NCBI GenBank assembly: GCA_934597165.1
Contig: CAKTQP010000011.1
Coordinates: 1 to 50,492, forward strand
DNA: 50,492 nt
From: an uncultured Oscillospiraceae bacterium
GTDB taxonomy: Bacteria; Bacillota; Clostridia; Oscillospirales; Oscillospiraceae
Direction of reading: 5' to 3'
The translations under genes were made by a program, and so were the position numbers. Shown one piece after another: positions 7,316 to 15,018 of this stretch (within the stretch, counting starts at the first letter, position 1; the number at the start of each line of letters is the position of its first letter). The notes beneath the pieces were generated by a model. The model saw only the letters and a list, made by a program, of their open reading frames with translations, ran no database searches and was not told the origin of the DNA.

Positions 7316-8578
7316 TTAGTCCACCCAAACCTTGCCGATGTCGGTGCGGAAATGCATATCCTTCCACCCGATGGGCTTGGCCGCAGCGTAAGCGTGCTCT
7401 ACCGCCTCCGCCAAAGTGGCGCCGGAAGCGGTGACGCCCAGCACACGGCCGCCGTTGGTGAGATAAGCGCCGTTCTCGCCGAACTTGGTGCCCGCGTGGA
7501 ACACCGTCGCGCCCTCCACCTGGTCCAGACCGGAGATCTCATACCCCTTCTCGTAGCTCAGGGGATAGCCACCGGAAGCCAGCACCAGACAGCAGGCCGC
7601 GCCATCTTTCCACTGAATGTCCAGGTCAGCCAGGGTGCCGTCCACACAGGCGTTGAAGATGTCAAAGAGGTCGGTGTCCAGCTGATACAGCACCGCCTGG
7701 GTCTCGGGGTCGCCGAACCGAGCGTTGTACTCCACCACCTTGGGGCCGTCCGCGGTGAGCATCAGGCCGAAGTAGATGACCCCCTTGAAGGGACGGCCTT
7801 CCGCCTTCATGGCTTCCATGGTCGGCAGGAAGATCTCCTTCATGCAGCGTTCTGCAATCTCCGGGGTGTAGTTGGGGGAGGGGGTGAAGGCGCCCATGCC
7901 GCCGGTGTTGGGACCCTTGTTGCCGTCATAGGCACGCTTGTGATCCTGAGAGGAGGGCATGGGGGAGATGTGTTCCCCGTCGGCAAAGCACAGCACGGTC
8001 ACTTCGGGACCCACCATGCACTCTTCGATGACCACGGTCAGACCGGAAGCGCCGAACTTGCCGCCTTCCATCATGTCCCGAACGGCCTGCTTGGCTTCCT
8101 CGACGGTCTCCGCCACCGTGACGCCCTTGCCCAGCGCCAGACCGTCCGCCTTGACCACGATGGGCGCACCCTCCTGGTCGATGTAGGCCAGGGCTTCCGC
8201 CTCGTCGGTGAAGGTCTTGTACTTGGCGGTGGGGATGTGGTACTTGGCCATCAGCTCCTTGGAAAAAGCCTTGCTGGCCTCGATGATGGCCGCGTTCTTC
8301 CGGGGGCCGAAGGCCTTGATGCCAGCGGCTTCCATGGCGTCCACCATGCCCAGAGCCAGGGGATCATCCGGTGCCACCATGACCAGATCCATGGCGTTCT
8401 CCTTCGCCCACGCGACCATGGCGTCCAGGTCAGTGGCTCCGATGGGCACACAGGTGGCGATGGCGCTGATACCGGCGTTGCCGGGGGCGCAGAACAGTTC
8501 GGTGACTTTGGGGCTCTTTTTCAGCGCCCAGCAGATGGCGTGCTCACGGCCGCCGCCGCCGACGACTAATACTTTCAT
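7316..8578 (-). CDS. purD: phosphoribosylamine-glycine ligase
   Basis: Second step of purine synthesis: joins glycine to phosphoribosylamine with ATP to give GAR. 420 residues, normal length. The N-terminus MKVLVVGGGGREHAICWAL, the ATP-grasp segments APIVVKADGLALGKGVTVAE and SQDHKRAYDGNKGPNTGGMG, and FGDPETQAVL are diagnostic. Its start overlaps the stop of the upstream acyltransferase gene by four bases (ATGA), so translation is coupled to an enzyme unrelated to purines. It is the last gene of the cluster. Confidence 0.97.
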   Translation of the reverse strand: MKVLVVGGGGREHAICWALKKSPKVTELFCAPGNAGISAIATCVPIGATDLDAMVAWAKENAMDLVMVAPDDPLALGMVDAMEAAGIKAFGPRKNAAIIEASKAFSKELMAKYHIPTAKYKTFTDEAEALAYIDQEGAPIVVKADGLALGKGVTVAETVEEAKQAVRDMMEGGKFGASGLTVVIEECMVGPEVTVLCFADGEHISPMPSSQDHKRAYDGNKGPNTGGMGAFTPSPNYTPEIAERCMKEIFLPTMEAMKAEGRPFKGVIYFGLMLTADGPKVVEYNARFGDPETQAVLYQLDTDLFDIFNACVDGTLADLDIQWKDGAACCLVLASGGYPLSYEKGYEISGLDQVEGATVFHAGTKFGENGAYLTNGGRVLGVTASGATLAEAVEHAYAAAKPIGWKDMHFRTDIGKVWVD

Positions 8579-9672
8579 AGGAGAAAAGCTCCTTTCTGTT
8601 TTAGATGAGAATGGGAAAGTGCGGATTCGATCATGCCTTGCAGCTGGTGGAACAGGATACTAAACCCCACCGACACCACCAGCACCCCGCCGTAGACCAG
8701 CAGACACTGGAGGGTGCTCCAGCCGGTGAAGTCCGGGCAGAGGGTCTTTACGGTGCTCTTCAGCGCCATGTGGGACAGATACAGCTCCAGACTGATCTCC
8801 CCAAAGAACCCCAACAGCCGGTTCAGGAAGGGGGACTGCAAGACCTCCAGCGCCACCGGGATCAAGATGCACAGGGCAAACCCAGCGGCGTTGTGCCAGA
8901 TACGGCTGGCCAGGATGGTGGAGAACCACCCGTCCGACGACCGCGCCAGGGCGGAGAACAGCCCGTGACTGGTCAGCGCCACCAAGGCGAACAGCGCCCA
9001 CTTCCGGTTCATGGGGCGATCCTCCGCCACCACGGGGCCGAAGTGACAGCCCAAGATGAAGATGAACACCCGGGTCACCGCCTTGTCGCAGTGGTCGAAG
9101 AACTCCGGCGTCCACAGGGACAGCAGGTAGTTGGCCACCAGACAGACGACGAAGGCACCCACCACAAACCCGTGGTCGTACCGGCTCTTAGAGATGCGGT
9201 AGAACACCGGCGCCAGCAGATACAGGGGGATCATCAGGGCGATGTACCAGAACATCCCCACCCCGTCCGTAAAGAAGGAGGCGAAGGTGAAGTCCGCCCA
9301 AAACTGGCCTGGGTCGCCCCGCACCGCCAGGTCTTTGAACACCCAAAAGGCGGTGCCGATGACCAGGTAGGGGAGGAGCAGGCGCTTGTAGCGCTTGGCG
9401 TAGAACTGCCCCAAGGTGGGGCCCTTCTCTTGGGCGTAGTACAGCCCTACACCGGAGAGGAACAGAAAGATGTCCACCCCCACGCCTCCCACCAGGATGA
9501 TGCCGTCATAGAGGATGTACTGAGACAGGATGGCGTCATCCAGCAGGGGCGTGAACTCCCGGGAGTGCATGCACATGATCCACAGGATGGCGAAGCCAAA
9601 CAACTGGCTCCGATATTTGCTCACCAGACCCCAGTGGAGGGGGCTGGTGTTTTGTAGTTGACTGTCCTCCAT
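8575..9672 (-). CDS. acyltransferase-3 family membrane protein
   Basis: 365 residues with about ten hydrophobic segments, in the OafA/YrhL-type acyltransferase 3 family that transfers acetyl or other acyl groups to sugars at the membrane. Visible are FGFAILWIMCMHSREF (the early helix with a His, as in the family's catalytic 'H' region), GVGVDIFLFLSGVGLYYA (the typical G-x-D-x-F-F-x-x-S-G motif), YAKRYKRLLLPYLVIG, FWYIALMIPLYLLAPV and LELYLSHMAL. It lies six bases after the purH stop and overlaps purD by four bases, so it is embedded in the purine operon. The start codon has only a weak ribosome site. The substrate cannot be told. Confidence 0.85.
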   Translation of the reverse strand: MEDSQLQNTSPLHWGLVSKYRSQLFGFAILWIMCMHSREFTPLLDDAILSQYILYDGIILVGGVGVDIFLFLSGVGLYYAQEKGPTLGQFYAKRYKRLLLPYLVIGTAFWVFKDLAVRGDPGQFWADFTFASFFTDGVGMFWYIALMIPLYLLAPVFYRISKSRYDHGFVVGAFVVCLVANYLLSLWTPEFFDHCDKAVTRVFIFILGCHFGPVVAEDRPMNRKWALFALVALTSHGLFSALARSSDGWFSTILASRIWHNAAGFALCILIPVALEVLQSPFLNRLLGFFGEISLELYLSHMALKSTVKTLCPDFTGWSTLQCLLVYGGVLVVSVGFSILFHQLQGMIESALSHSHLKQKGAFLL

Positions 9673-9678
9673 AGGACA

Positions 9679-10854
9679 TCAATGGTGGAACAGACGGATG
9701 CCGGTGAAGCACATGGTGATGCCATGGTTGTTGCAGGCTTCGATGACGTTGTCGTCCCGGATGGAGCCGCCCGGCTCAGCGATGTACTTGACGCCGGACT
9801 TGAAGGCACGTTCCACGTTGTCGCCGAAGGGGAAGAAGGCGTCGGAGCCGACGGCTACGTTATCCAGCTTGGCGATCCACTCCTTCTTTTCTTCGCGGGT
9901 CAGCACGTCCGGCTTGACCTGGAAGGTCTCCTGCCAGACGCCTTCCGCCAGGATGTCTTCGTACTCGTCAGAGGTGTACACGTCGATGGCGTTGTCCCGG
10001 TTGGGGCGGCGGATGCCGTCCACGAACTGGAGACCCAGCACCTTGGGATGCTGACGCATCCACCAGTTGTCTGCCTTGTTGCCTGCCAGACGGGTGCAGT
10101 GGATGCGGCTCTGCTGGCCGGCGCCCACGCCGATGGTCTGACCGTCCTTGACGTAGCAAACGGAGTTGGACTGGGTGTATTTCAGGGTGATGAGGCTGAC
10201 AATGAGGTCAATTTTGGCGCTCTCAGGCAGCTCCTTGTTCTCGGTGACGATGTTCTGGAGCATTTCTTCGTCGATCTTCAGGAAGTTGTGCCCCTGCTCA
10301 AAGACCACGCCGAAGATCTCCCGGCGTTCCTGGGGAGCGGGCACATAGTCCGGGTCGATCTGCACCACGTTGTAGTTGCCCTTCTTCTTGGTCTTCAGGA
10401 TGGCCAGAGCCTCGTCCGTGTAGCCGGGGGCGATGATGCCGTCAGAGACCTCGTCCTTCAGGTAGGTGGCAGTGGCGGCGTCACAGACGTCGGACAGGGC
10501 AGCCCAGTCGCCATAGGAGCACAGACGATCCGCGCCCCGGGCACGGATGTAGGCGGCGGCGATGGGGGTGATCTCGGCGTCGGGATTGACAAAGTAAATG
10601 GCCTTGTCCATGTCGGTCAGGGGCAGACCCACCGCGGCGCCCGCCGGGGACACGTGCTTAAAGGACGCGGCGGCAGGCAGACCGGTGGCGGCTTTCAGCT
10701 CCTTGACCAGCTGCCAGGAGTTGAAGGCGTCCATAAAGTTGATGTAACCGGGCTTGCCGTTGAGCACGGTCACCGGCAGCTCGCCCTCGGTCATGTAGAT
10801 GCGAGAGGGCTTCTGATTGGGGTTACAGCCGTATTTCAGTTCCAGTTCCTTCAT
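9679..10854 (-). CDS. purH: AICAR transformylase, stand-alone
   Basis: Formylates AICAR to FAICAR with 10-formyltetrahydrofolate, the step before IMP. 391 residues correspond only to the transformylase half of classical PurH; the MGS-like IMP cyclohydrolase half is absent. Motifs: KYGCNPNQKPSRIY at the N-terminus, the catalytic Lys-His pair in AAASFKHVSPAGAAVG (near residue 66), TLKYTQSNSVCYVKDGQTIG, GAGQQSRIHCTRLAG and GSDAFFPFGDNVERA. The missing cyclohydrolase is supplied by the next gene upstream, a PurO-type enzyme. The gene symbol follows common use for this type. Confidence 0.94.
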   Translation of the reverse strand: MKELELKYGCNPNQKPSRIYMTEGELPVTVLNGKPGYINFMDAFNSWQLVKELKAATGLPAAASFKHVSPAGAAVGLPLTDMDKAIYFVNPDAEITPIAAAYIRARGADRLCSYGDWAALSDVCDAATATYLKDEVSDGIIAPGYTDEALAILKTKKKGNYNVVQIDPDYVPAPQERREIFGVVFEQGHNFLKIDEEMLQNIVTENKELPESAKIDLIVSLITLKYTQSNSVCYVKDGQTIGVGAGQQSRIHCTRLAGNKADNWWMRQHPKVLGLQFVDGIRRPNRDNAIDVYTSDEYEDILAEGVWQETFQVKPDVLTREEKKEWIAKLDNVAVGSDAFFPFGDNVERAFKSGVKYIAEPGGSIRDDNVIEACNNHGITMCFTGIRLFHH

Positions 10855-10881
10855 AATTTCATCTTCCTCCCCGTGTTAAAC

Positions 10882-11589
10882 TCAGACGTTGGCGTTGACG
10901 ATCACATCATCGGTCTCGCCGGAGGCGATGTCGATGTAACGGACGAACAGGGACACCTTGTTGTCCTCGTTCAGGTTCTCCCACAGCAGGTCGGCAAACG
11001 CCTGAGCGGTGGGACAGTCCACAGTGATGACCTCCGGTTCCCCTTCAAAAGAGGGCAGGGGGTTGCCGTCACCCTGATAGGTGTGGATAAAGTGGCCATA
11101 GCCGGCGACGGGCGCGTCGTACTCAAAGAAGTAGCGGCAGCAGCAGCTGGGGTCGCCGTTAAAGCTCTTCAGGATGGACAGGTTGTAGCTGCCGTCGGGC
11201 TTGACCACACCGGAGATTCTGGGGGTGTAGTTGGGGTCGTCCGGCTCAAAGGTGCGCTGGAGCAGACCGTGGCGATAGCAGTGGCCCTCCTGGAGGGTGT
11301 CCCGGATGGTGTCGGTCTGGTCGCCGTTGGTGACGATGGTCTTGCCCTCGAACACCCGGACGGGGTGATAGATGATGAGGCTGGGATCCTCCATCTTGGA
11401 CGGGTCAAAGGCCTCGGTGCGGATGCCGTCGTCGGTGACGGAGAAGATGCGGTTGCGGCTGTTGACGCTGCGACCCATGATGAAATAGGCGATGACCGCT
11501 TTGGTGTTGTCGGCGGAGCGACCCAGGATGATGCCGCGGCCGGGATAGGAGTTGTTGCGCAGTTCCTCTGCGATGTTCAAAATCTTCAT
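10882..11589 (-). CDS. purO: IMP cyclohydrolase, PurO (archaeal) type
   Basis: Closes FAICAR to IMP, the last step of the pathway. 235 residues with the PurO start pattern NSYPGRGIILGRSADN, then VIAYFIMGRSVNSRNRIF, LIIYHPVRVFEGKTIVTNGD, HGLLQRTFEPDDPNYTPRIS and a C-terminal SLFVRYIDIASG. This fold is unrelated to the bacterial PurH N-domain and was first known from methanogens. The ATG at 11589 follows GAGAGG. Its direct pairing with a stand-alone transformylase makes the function call strong. Confidence 0.9.
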   Translation of the reverse strand: MKILNIAEELRNNSYPGRGIILGRSADNTKAVIAYFIMGRSVNSRNRIFSVTDDGIRTEAFDPSKMEDPSLIIYHPVRVFEGKTIVTNGDQTDTIRDTLQEGHCYRHGLLQRTFEPDDPNYTPRISGVVKPDGSYNLSILKSFNGDPSCCCRYFFEYDAPVAGYGHFIHTYQGDGNPLPSFEGEPEVITVDCPTAQAFADLLWENLNEDNKVSLFVRYIDIASGETDDVIVNANV

Positions 11590-11614
11590 ATGTAAACCTC
11601 TCAAATGTGGGGTG

Positions 11615-12241
11615 TCAGTTGATGATGTGGACGATGCGGCCTTCCACGCGGAGTTTTTCGGCGCAGAACAGCGCCACCGCCCGGGGCAGAATTTTCCACT
11701 CCGCCTGCTCCATCACCCGCCGCTGCAAAATCTCCGGCGTGTCCCCCTCTTCGATAGGAACCGCCTGCTGCAGCACGATGGGCCCGCCGTCGCAGTCCTC
11801 GCTGACGAAGTGGACGGTGGCGCCGGTGACCTTCACGCCGTAGGCCAGGGCGGCCTCGTGGACGTGGAGTCCGTAAAAGCCTTCGCCGCAGAAGGAAGGG
11901 ATGAGGGCGGGATGAACGTTCAGGATGGCGTTGGGGTAGGCGTCGATGAGCTCCGGCGTCAGGATGTACATGAAGCCCGCCAGCACCACCAACCCGATGT
12001 CCAGCTCCTTGAGCTGCTGGGTCAGCGCCACGGTCATGGCCTGGTTGGAGGCAAAGGCCTTCCGGTCGATGACGTAGCCGGGGATGCCCGCTTTCTTGGC
12101 ACGTTCCAGCGCAAAGGCGTCCGGGGAGGAGGAGATGACGGCAGCGATCTGGCCGTCAGGAATCTCACCCCGCCCCTGGGCGTCGATGAGCGCCTGCAAA
12201 TTGGTGCCGCCGCCGGAGACCAGCACTGCGATGCGCACCAT
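11615..12241 (-). CDS. purN: phosphoribosylglycinamide formyltransferase
   Basis: Formylates GAR with 10-formyltetrahydrofolate. 208 residues. Motifs: VRIAVLVSGGGTNLQALIDA (start), VLAGFMYILTPELID, and the catalytic region NAILNVHPALIPSFCGEGFYG with the N-x-H-P-x-L-x-P signature, and VTGATVHFVSEDCDGGPI with the conserved Asp. Its ATG overlaps the purM stop codon by one base (TAATG), so the two are translationally coupled. Normal length. Confidence 0.97.
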   Translation of the reverse strand: MVRIAVLVSGGGTNLQALIDAQGRGEIPDGQIAAVISSSPDAFALERAKKAGIPGYVIDRKAFASNQAMTVALTQQLKELDIGLVVLAGFMYILTPELIDAYPNAILNVHPALIPSFCGEGFYGLHVHEAALAYGVKVTGATVHFVSEDCDGGPIVLQQAVPIEEGDTPEILQRRVMEQAEWKILPRAVALFCAEKLRVEGRIVHIIN

Positions 12242-13284
12242 TACAGCTGTACCTCCACGCCGTCCTCGCCGTTGACCACGGAGCCGATGAGATAAGCGGT
12301 CTCGCCAGCGGCCTTCAGGGTGGCGATGGCCTGGTCAGCTTCGGCAGCGGGGACAGCGGCGATCATGCCGATGCCCATGTTGAAGGTGTTGTACATATCC
12401 CGGACGGGGATGTTGCCGGTCTTCTGGATGATGTCAAAGATGCGGGGCATGGGGAAGGTGGACACGTCGATGCGAGCGGTCAGGCCGGGCTGCATCATAC
12501 GGGGCACGTTCTCATAGAACCCGCCGCCGGTGATGTGGCTGATGGCGTGGACGTCCACACCGGCCGTGGCCAGGGCGTCGATGGCGCGGACATAGATGCG
12601 GGTGGGCACCAGCAGGGCTTCGCCCAGGGTGCAGCCCAGCTCGTCGCTGTGCTGTGCATAGGTGTTGTTGATGTCCAGGGTCTTGCGCACCAGGGAGTAG
12701 CCGTTGGAGTGGACACCGGAGGAAGCCAGACCCACCAGCACGTCGCCAGCAGCCAGCTTGGAGCCGTCGATCTTCTTGGGCTCATCCACGATGCCCACGG
12801 TGAACCCGGCCAGGTCGTATTCGTCCTCCGGGTAGAAGCCGGGCATTTCAGCGGTCTCGCCGCCGATGAGGGCGCACTTGGACTGACGGCAGCCGTCAGC
12901 GATGCCGGTGACGATCTGTTCGATGCGGCTGGGGATGTTCTTGCCGCAGGCGATGTAGTCCAGGAAGAACTGGGGCTTTGCGCCGCAGCAGATGATGTCG
13001 TTGACGCACATGGCCACGCAGTCGATGCCCACCGTGTCATGCTTGTCCAGCAGGAAGGCGATCTTGAGCTTGGTGCCCACGCCGTCGGTGCCGGAGACCA
13101 GGATGGGACGGGTCATGCCGGTGAGATTGGGGGCGAACTGGCCGCCGAAGTCACCGATGCCGCCCAGGACGCCGTCGATGTAGGTGGATTTCACCAGGGG
13201 CTTGATCTTATCGACCACCTGATAACCGGCAGTCACGTCTACGCCAGCGGCGGCGTAGGAATCGGATTTACTGTTCTTATGCAA
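12241..13284 (-). CDS. purM: phosphoribosylformylglycinamidine cyclo-ligase
   Basis: ATP-dependent ring closure of FGAM to AIR. 347 residues if started at the TTG at 13284, which follows GGAGG by about eight bases; the reading frame further upstream runs through a repeat and is not coding. Motifs: SDSYAAAGVDVTAGYQVVDK, VSGTDGVGTKLKIAFLLDKH, DTVGIDCVAMCVNDIICCGA, GGETAEMPGFYPEDEYDLAG and SHITGGGFYENVPRM. Normal length. purF, which often lies between purC and purM, is absent; repeat family A fills the gap. Confidence 0.96.
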   Translation of the reverse strand: MHKNSKSDSYAAAGVDVTAGYQVVDKIKPLVKSTYIDGVLGGIGDFGGQFAPNLTGMTRPILVSGTDGVGTKLKIAFLLDKHDTVGIDCVAMCVNDIICCGAKPQFFLDYIACGKNIPSRIEQIVTGIADGCRQSKCALIGGETAEMPGFYPEDEYDLAGFTVGIVDEPKKIDGSKLAAGDVLVGLASSGVHSNGYSLVRKTLDINNTYAQHSDELGCTLGEALLVPTRIYVRAIDALATAGVDVHAISHITGGGFYENVPRMMQPGLTARIDVSTFPMPRIFDIIQKTGNIPVRDMYNTFNMGIGMIAAVPAAEADQAIATLKAAGETAYLIGSVVNGEDGVEVQL

Positions 13285-13319
13285 AGGAATACCCTCCTCA
13301 AAATTCTCAATCAATACAA

Positions 13320-13466
13320 AAAGCCTCGCAGCGTTCCGTCCTCGCAAGGGGGCGGAATAAAGTGGAGTGCAGCCGTTTCGGCGGCGTGTACGTCGGAACG
13401 GTTTCCGCTCAGCCTGACGCAGGGCGGCAAGCTGCAACCTCCACAAAATGCTTGCATTTTGTGGAA
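13320..13466. repeat. intergenic repeat family A, long copy between purC and purM
   Basis: Blocks in order: GCCTCGCAGCGTTCCG, GGCGGAATAA, TTCGGCGGCGTGTACGTCGG, CCGCTCAG, GCTGCAACCTC and the palindrome CCACAAAATGC/GCATTTTGTGG, ending right at the purC stop codon. The palindrome arms differ from those of the copy at 16974 by matched changes on both sides. It is copied into the purine transcript between purC and purM. Confidence 0.8.
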
Positions 13467-14180
13467 TTATTTATCGCCCATCAGACGGCGCATGACCTCC
13501 TGGTAAGCGTCTTCCACGCCGCCCATATCCCGGCGGAAACGGTCCTTGTCCAGCTTTTCATGGGTCACTTCGTCCCACAGACGGCAGGTGTCCGGGCTGA
13601 TCTCGTCGGCCAGCACGATCTTACCGTCGGAAGTCTTGCCGAACTCCAGCTTGAAGTCCACCAGGTCGATGCCCACGCTCTTCAGGAAGCCCTTGAGCAG
13701 GGTGTTGATGCGGAAGGCGTAGTTCTTGATGAGGTCGATCTCCTCCCAGGTAGCCACCTTCAGTGCCACAGCGTGGTAAGCGTTCATCAGGGGGTCACCC
13801 AGGTCGTCGTTCTTGTAGGAGAACTCGATGGTGGGGTCATCAAAGACGATGCCCTCTTCCACGCCAAAGCGCTTGGCGAAGGAGCCAGCGGAGATGTTGC
13901 GGACGATGACTTCCAGGGGCACAATGGAAACCTTTTTCACGGCAGTCTCCCGTTCGGACAGCTCCTCGATGAGATGGGTGGGAATGCCCTCGGCTTCCAG
14001 CTTGCGCATCATGTGGTTGCTCATGCGGTTGTTGATGACACCCTTGCCGGCGATGCTGCCCTTCTTGATGCCATTGAATGCGGTGGCGTCGTCCTTGTAG
14101 TCCACGATGACCACATCAGGATCGTCGGTTGCGAATACCTTCTTGGCCTTGCCTTCATAGATCTGTTCCAGCTTTTTCAT
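13467..14180 (-). CDS. purC: SAICAR synthetase
   Basis: Ligates aspartate to CAIR with ATP. 237 residues. Motifs: KKLEQIYEGKAKKVFATDDP, FNGIKKGSIAGKGVINNRMS, VPLEVIVRNISAGSFAKRFG, and GKIVLADEISPDTCRLWD, all standard for PurC. The ATG at 14180 is used; a TTG two codons upstream is closer to AGAGG and is a weaker option. Second gene of the purine operon after purE. Normal length. Confidence 0.97.
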   Translation of the reverse strand: MKKLEQIYEGKAKKVFATDDPDVVIVDYKDDATAFNGIKKGSIAGKGVINNRMSNHMMRKLEAEGIPTHLIEELSERETAVKKVSIVPLEVIVRNISAGSFAKRFGVEEGIVFDDPTIEFSYKNDDLGDPLMNAYHAVALKVATWEEIDLIKNYAFRINTLLKGFLKSVGIDLVDFKLEFGKTSDGKIVLADEISPDTCRLWDEVTHEKLDKDRFRRDMGGVEDAYQEVMRRLMGDK

Positions 14181-14241
14181 CTTCAATATTCCTCTCTTTC
14201 TGTGAGTTCAAGTTGTCGTTGGTATCCAATCGGGGAGGGGG

Positions 14242-14739
14242 TCATTCCCCCAGCTCCCGCTGGAGCTTGGCGTCCTTTTCCATGACGGTCTCCCGCATAT
14301 CGTCCTTGTAGGTGACCAGCTTGGCGTGGACTTCCTCGTCGCTGATGGCCAGCATCTGAGCGGCCAGGATGGCAGCGTTGGCAGCGCCGTTGACGGCCAC
14401 GGTGGCCACGGGCACACCGCTGGGCATCTGCACCATGGACAGCAGGCTGTCCAGCCCGCCCATCATAGATGTCTTGATGGGTACGCCGATGACCGGCAGG
14501 GTGGTGTAAGCGGCCAGGACGCCGCCCAGGTGGGCAGCCTTGCCGGCGCCGGCGATGATGACGCCAAAGCCGTTGTCGATGGCGGCGGAAGCGAACTGCT
14601 CCGCTGCGGCGGGGGTGCGGTGGGCGGAGATGATGTGTACCTCATAGGGGATGTCGAACTGCTTGAGCTTGTCCGCAGCCTCCATCATCACGCTCAGGTC
14701 GCTGTCGGAGCCCATGATGATCGCCACTTTTTTCGTCAT
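14242..14739 (-). CDS. purE: N5-CAIR mutase, class I PurE
   Basis: Rearranges N5-CAIR to CAIR. 165 residues. Motifs: KKVAIIMGSDSDLSVM, VHIISAHRTPAAAEQFA and IIAGAGKAAHLGGVLAAYTT, then VPIKTSMMGGLDSLLSMVQM and GVPVATVAVNGAANAAILAA. The SAHRTP and GAGKAAHL signatures fit class I, which needs PurK as partner; purK is not in this window. It is the first enzyme gene of the cluster, behind a 26-codon leader ORF and a terminator hairpin. Confidence 0.96.
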   Translation of the reverse strand: MTKKVAIIMGSDSDLSVMMEAADKLKQFDIPYEVHIISAHRTPAAAEQFASAAIDNGFGVIIAGAGKAAHLGGVLAAYTTLPVIGVPIKTSMMGGLDSLLSMVQMPSGVPVATVAVNGAANAAILAAQMLAISDEEVHAKLVTYKDDMRETVMEKDAKLQRELGE

Positions 14740-14769
14740 TGCAAAAACCTCCAGTCTAGGTCAGAAACA

Positions 14770-14804
14770 AAAAACAGGCAGATTGGCGCAATCTGCCTGT
14801 TCAC
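14770..14804 (-). terminator. attenuator hairpin ahead of purE
   Basis: Arms AACAGGCAGATT and AATCTGCCTGTT followed on the minus strand by TTTTTTG. It lies between the leader ORF stop (14806) and the purE ribosome site, so it can only act inside the pur transcript: a classic attenuator position. Confidence 0.85.
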
Positions 14805-14805
14805 G

Positions 14806-14886
14806 TCAGAACGGAATTGTATTCAGAATGGGAGCGTAGACCATCCAGTTAGAACCAGCGAAAATTGGCTGCTTGAAACGATTCAA
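14806..14886 (-). CDS. 26-residue leader ORF upstream of purE
   Basis: A TTG at 14886 lies seven bases after a strong GGAGG (14894-14898). The peptide begins MNRFKQPIFAGSNW and ends LNTIPF, and its stop codon is two bases before the attenuator hairpin. The promoter at 14917-14945 places the transcript start only about 24 bases before the TTG, so the leader consists almost wholly of this ORF and the hairpin. Either ribosome position sets the hairpin, or this is a tiny protein gene with its own terminator. I do not recognise the peptide. It is not rich in a single amino acid, so simple amino acid attenuation is unlikely. Confidence 0.55.
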   Translation of the reverse strand: MNRFKQPIFAGSNWMVYAPILNTIPF

Positions 14887-14916
14887 TGGTATCCCTCCCC
14901 TCCGTTTTATACTCTA

Positions 14917-14945
14917 ATAGTAACGGAAAACGGCGTTTTTTTCAA
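14917..14945 (-). promoter_or_regulatory. promoter of the purine operon
   Basis: Minus strand TTGAAA (14940-14945), 17 bases, TACTAT (14917-14922). No guanine-type purine riboswitch core was found between it and purE. No PurR box could be confirmed by eye. Confidence 0.75.
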
Positions 14946-15018
14946 GGGAATTTGCCCTTCCAAAGGGAAGTTTGTACGCCTGTACAATTTCCAGAGAGCC
15001 CCTACGAAAAACCTTGTC

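Noticed and set aside
7074..7367. 97-codon minus-strand frame crossing the purD end
   Set aside because: It crosses the purD terminator and its AT-rich part gives only a Phe-rich product without a ribosome site.
9658..11595. 645-codon plus-strand frame opposite purH and purO
   Set aside because: Shadow of two certain minus-strand enzymes; no ribosome site and Val/Gly/Asp-rich product.
14760..14910. Guanine/adenine riboswitch before purE
   Set aside because: The three-way junction core of purine aptamers was not found; the leader is filled by a short ORF and a terminator.
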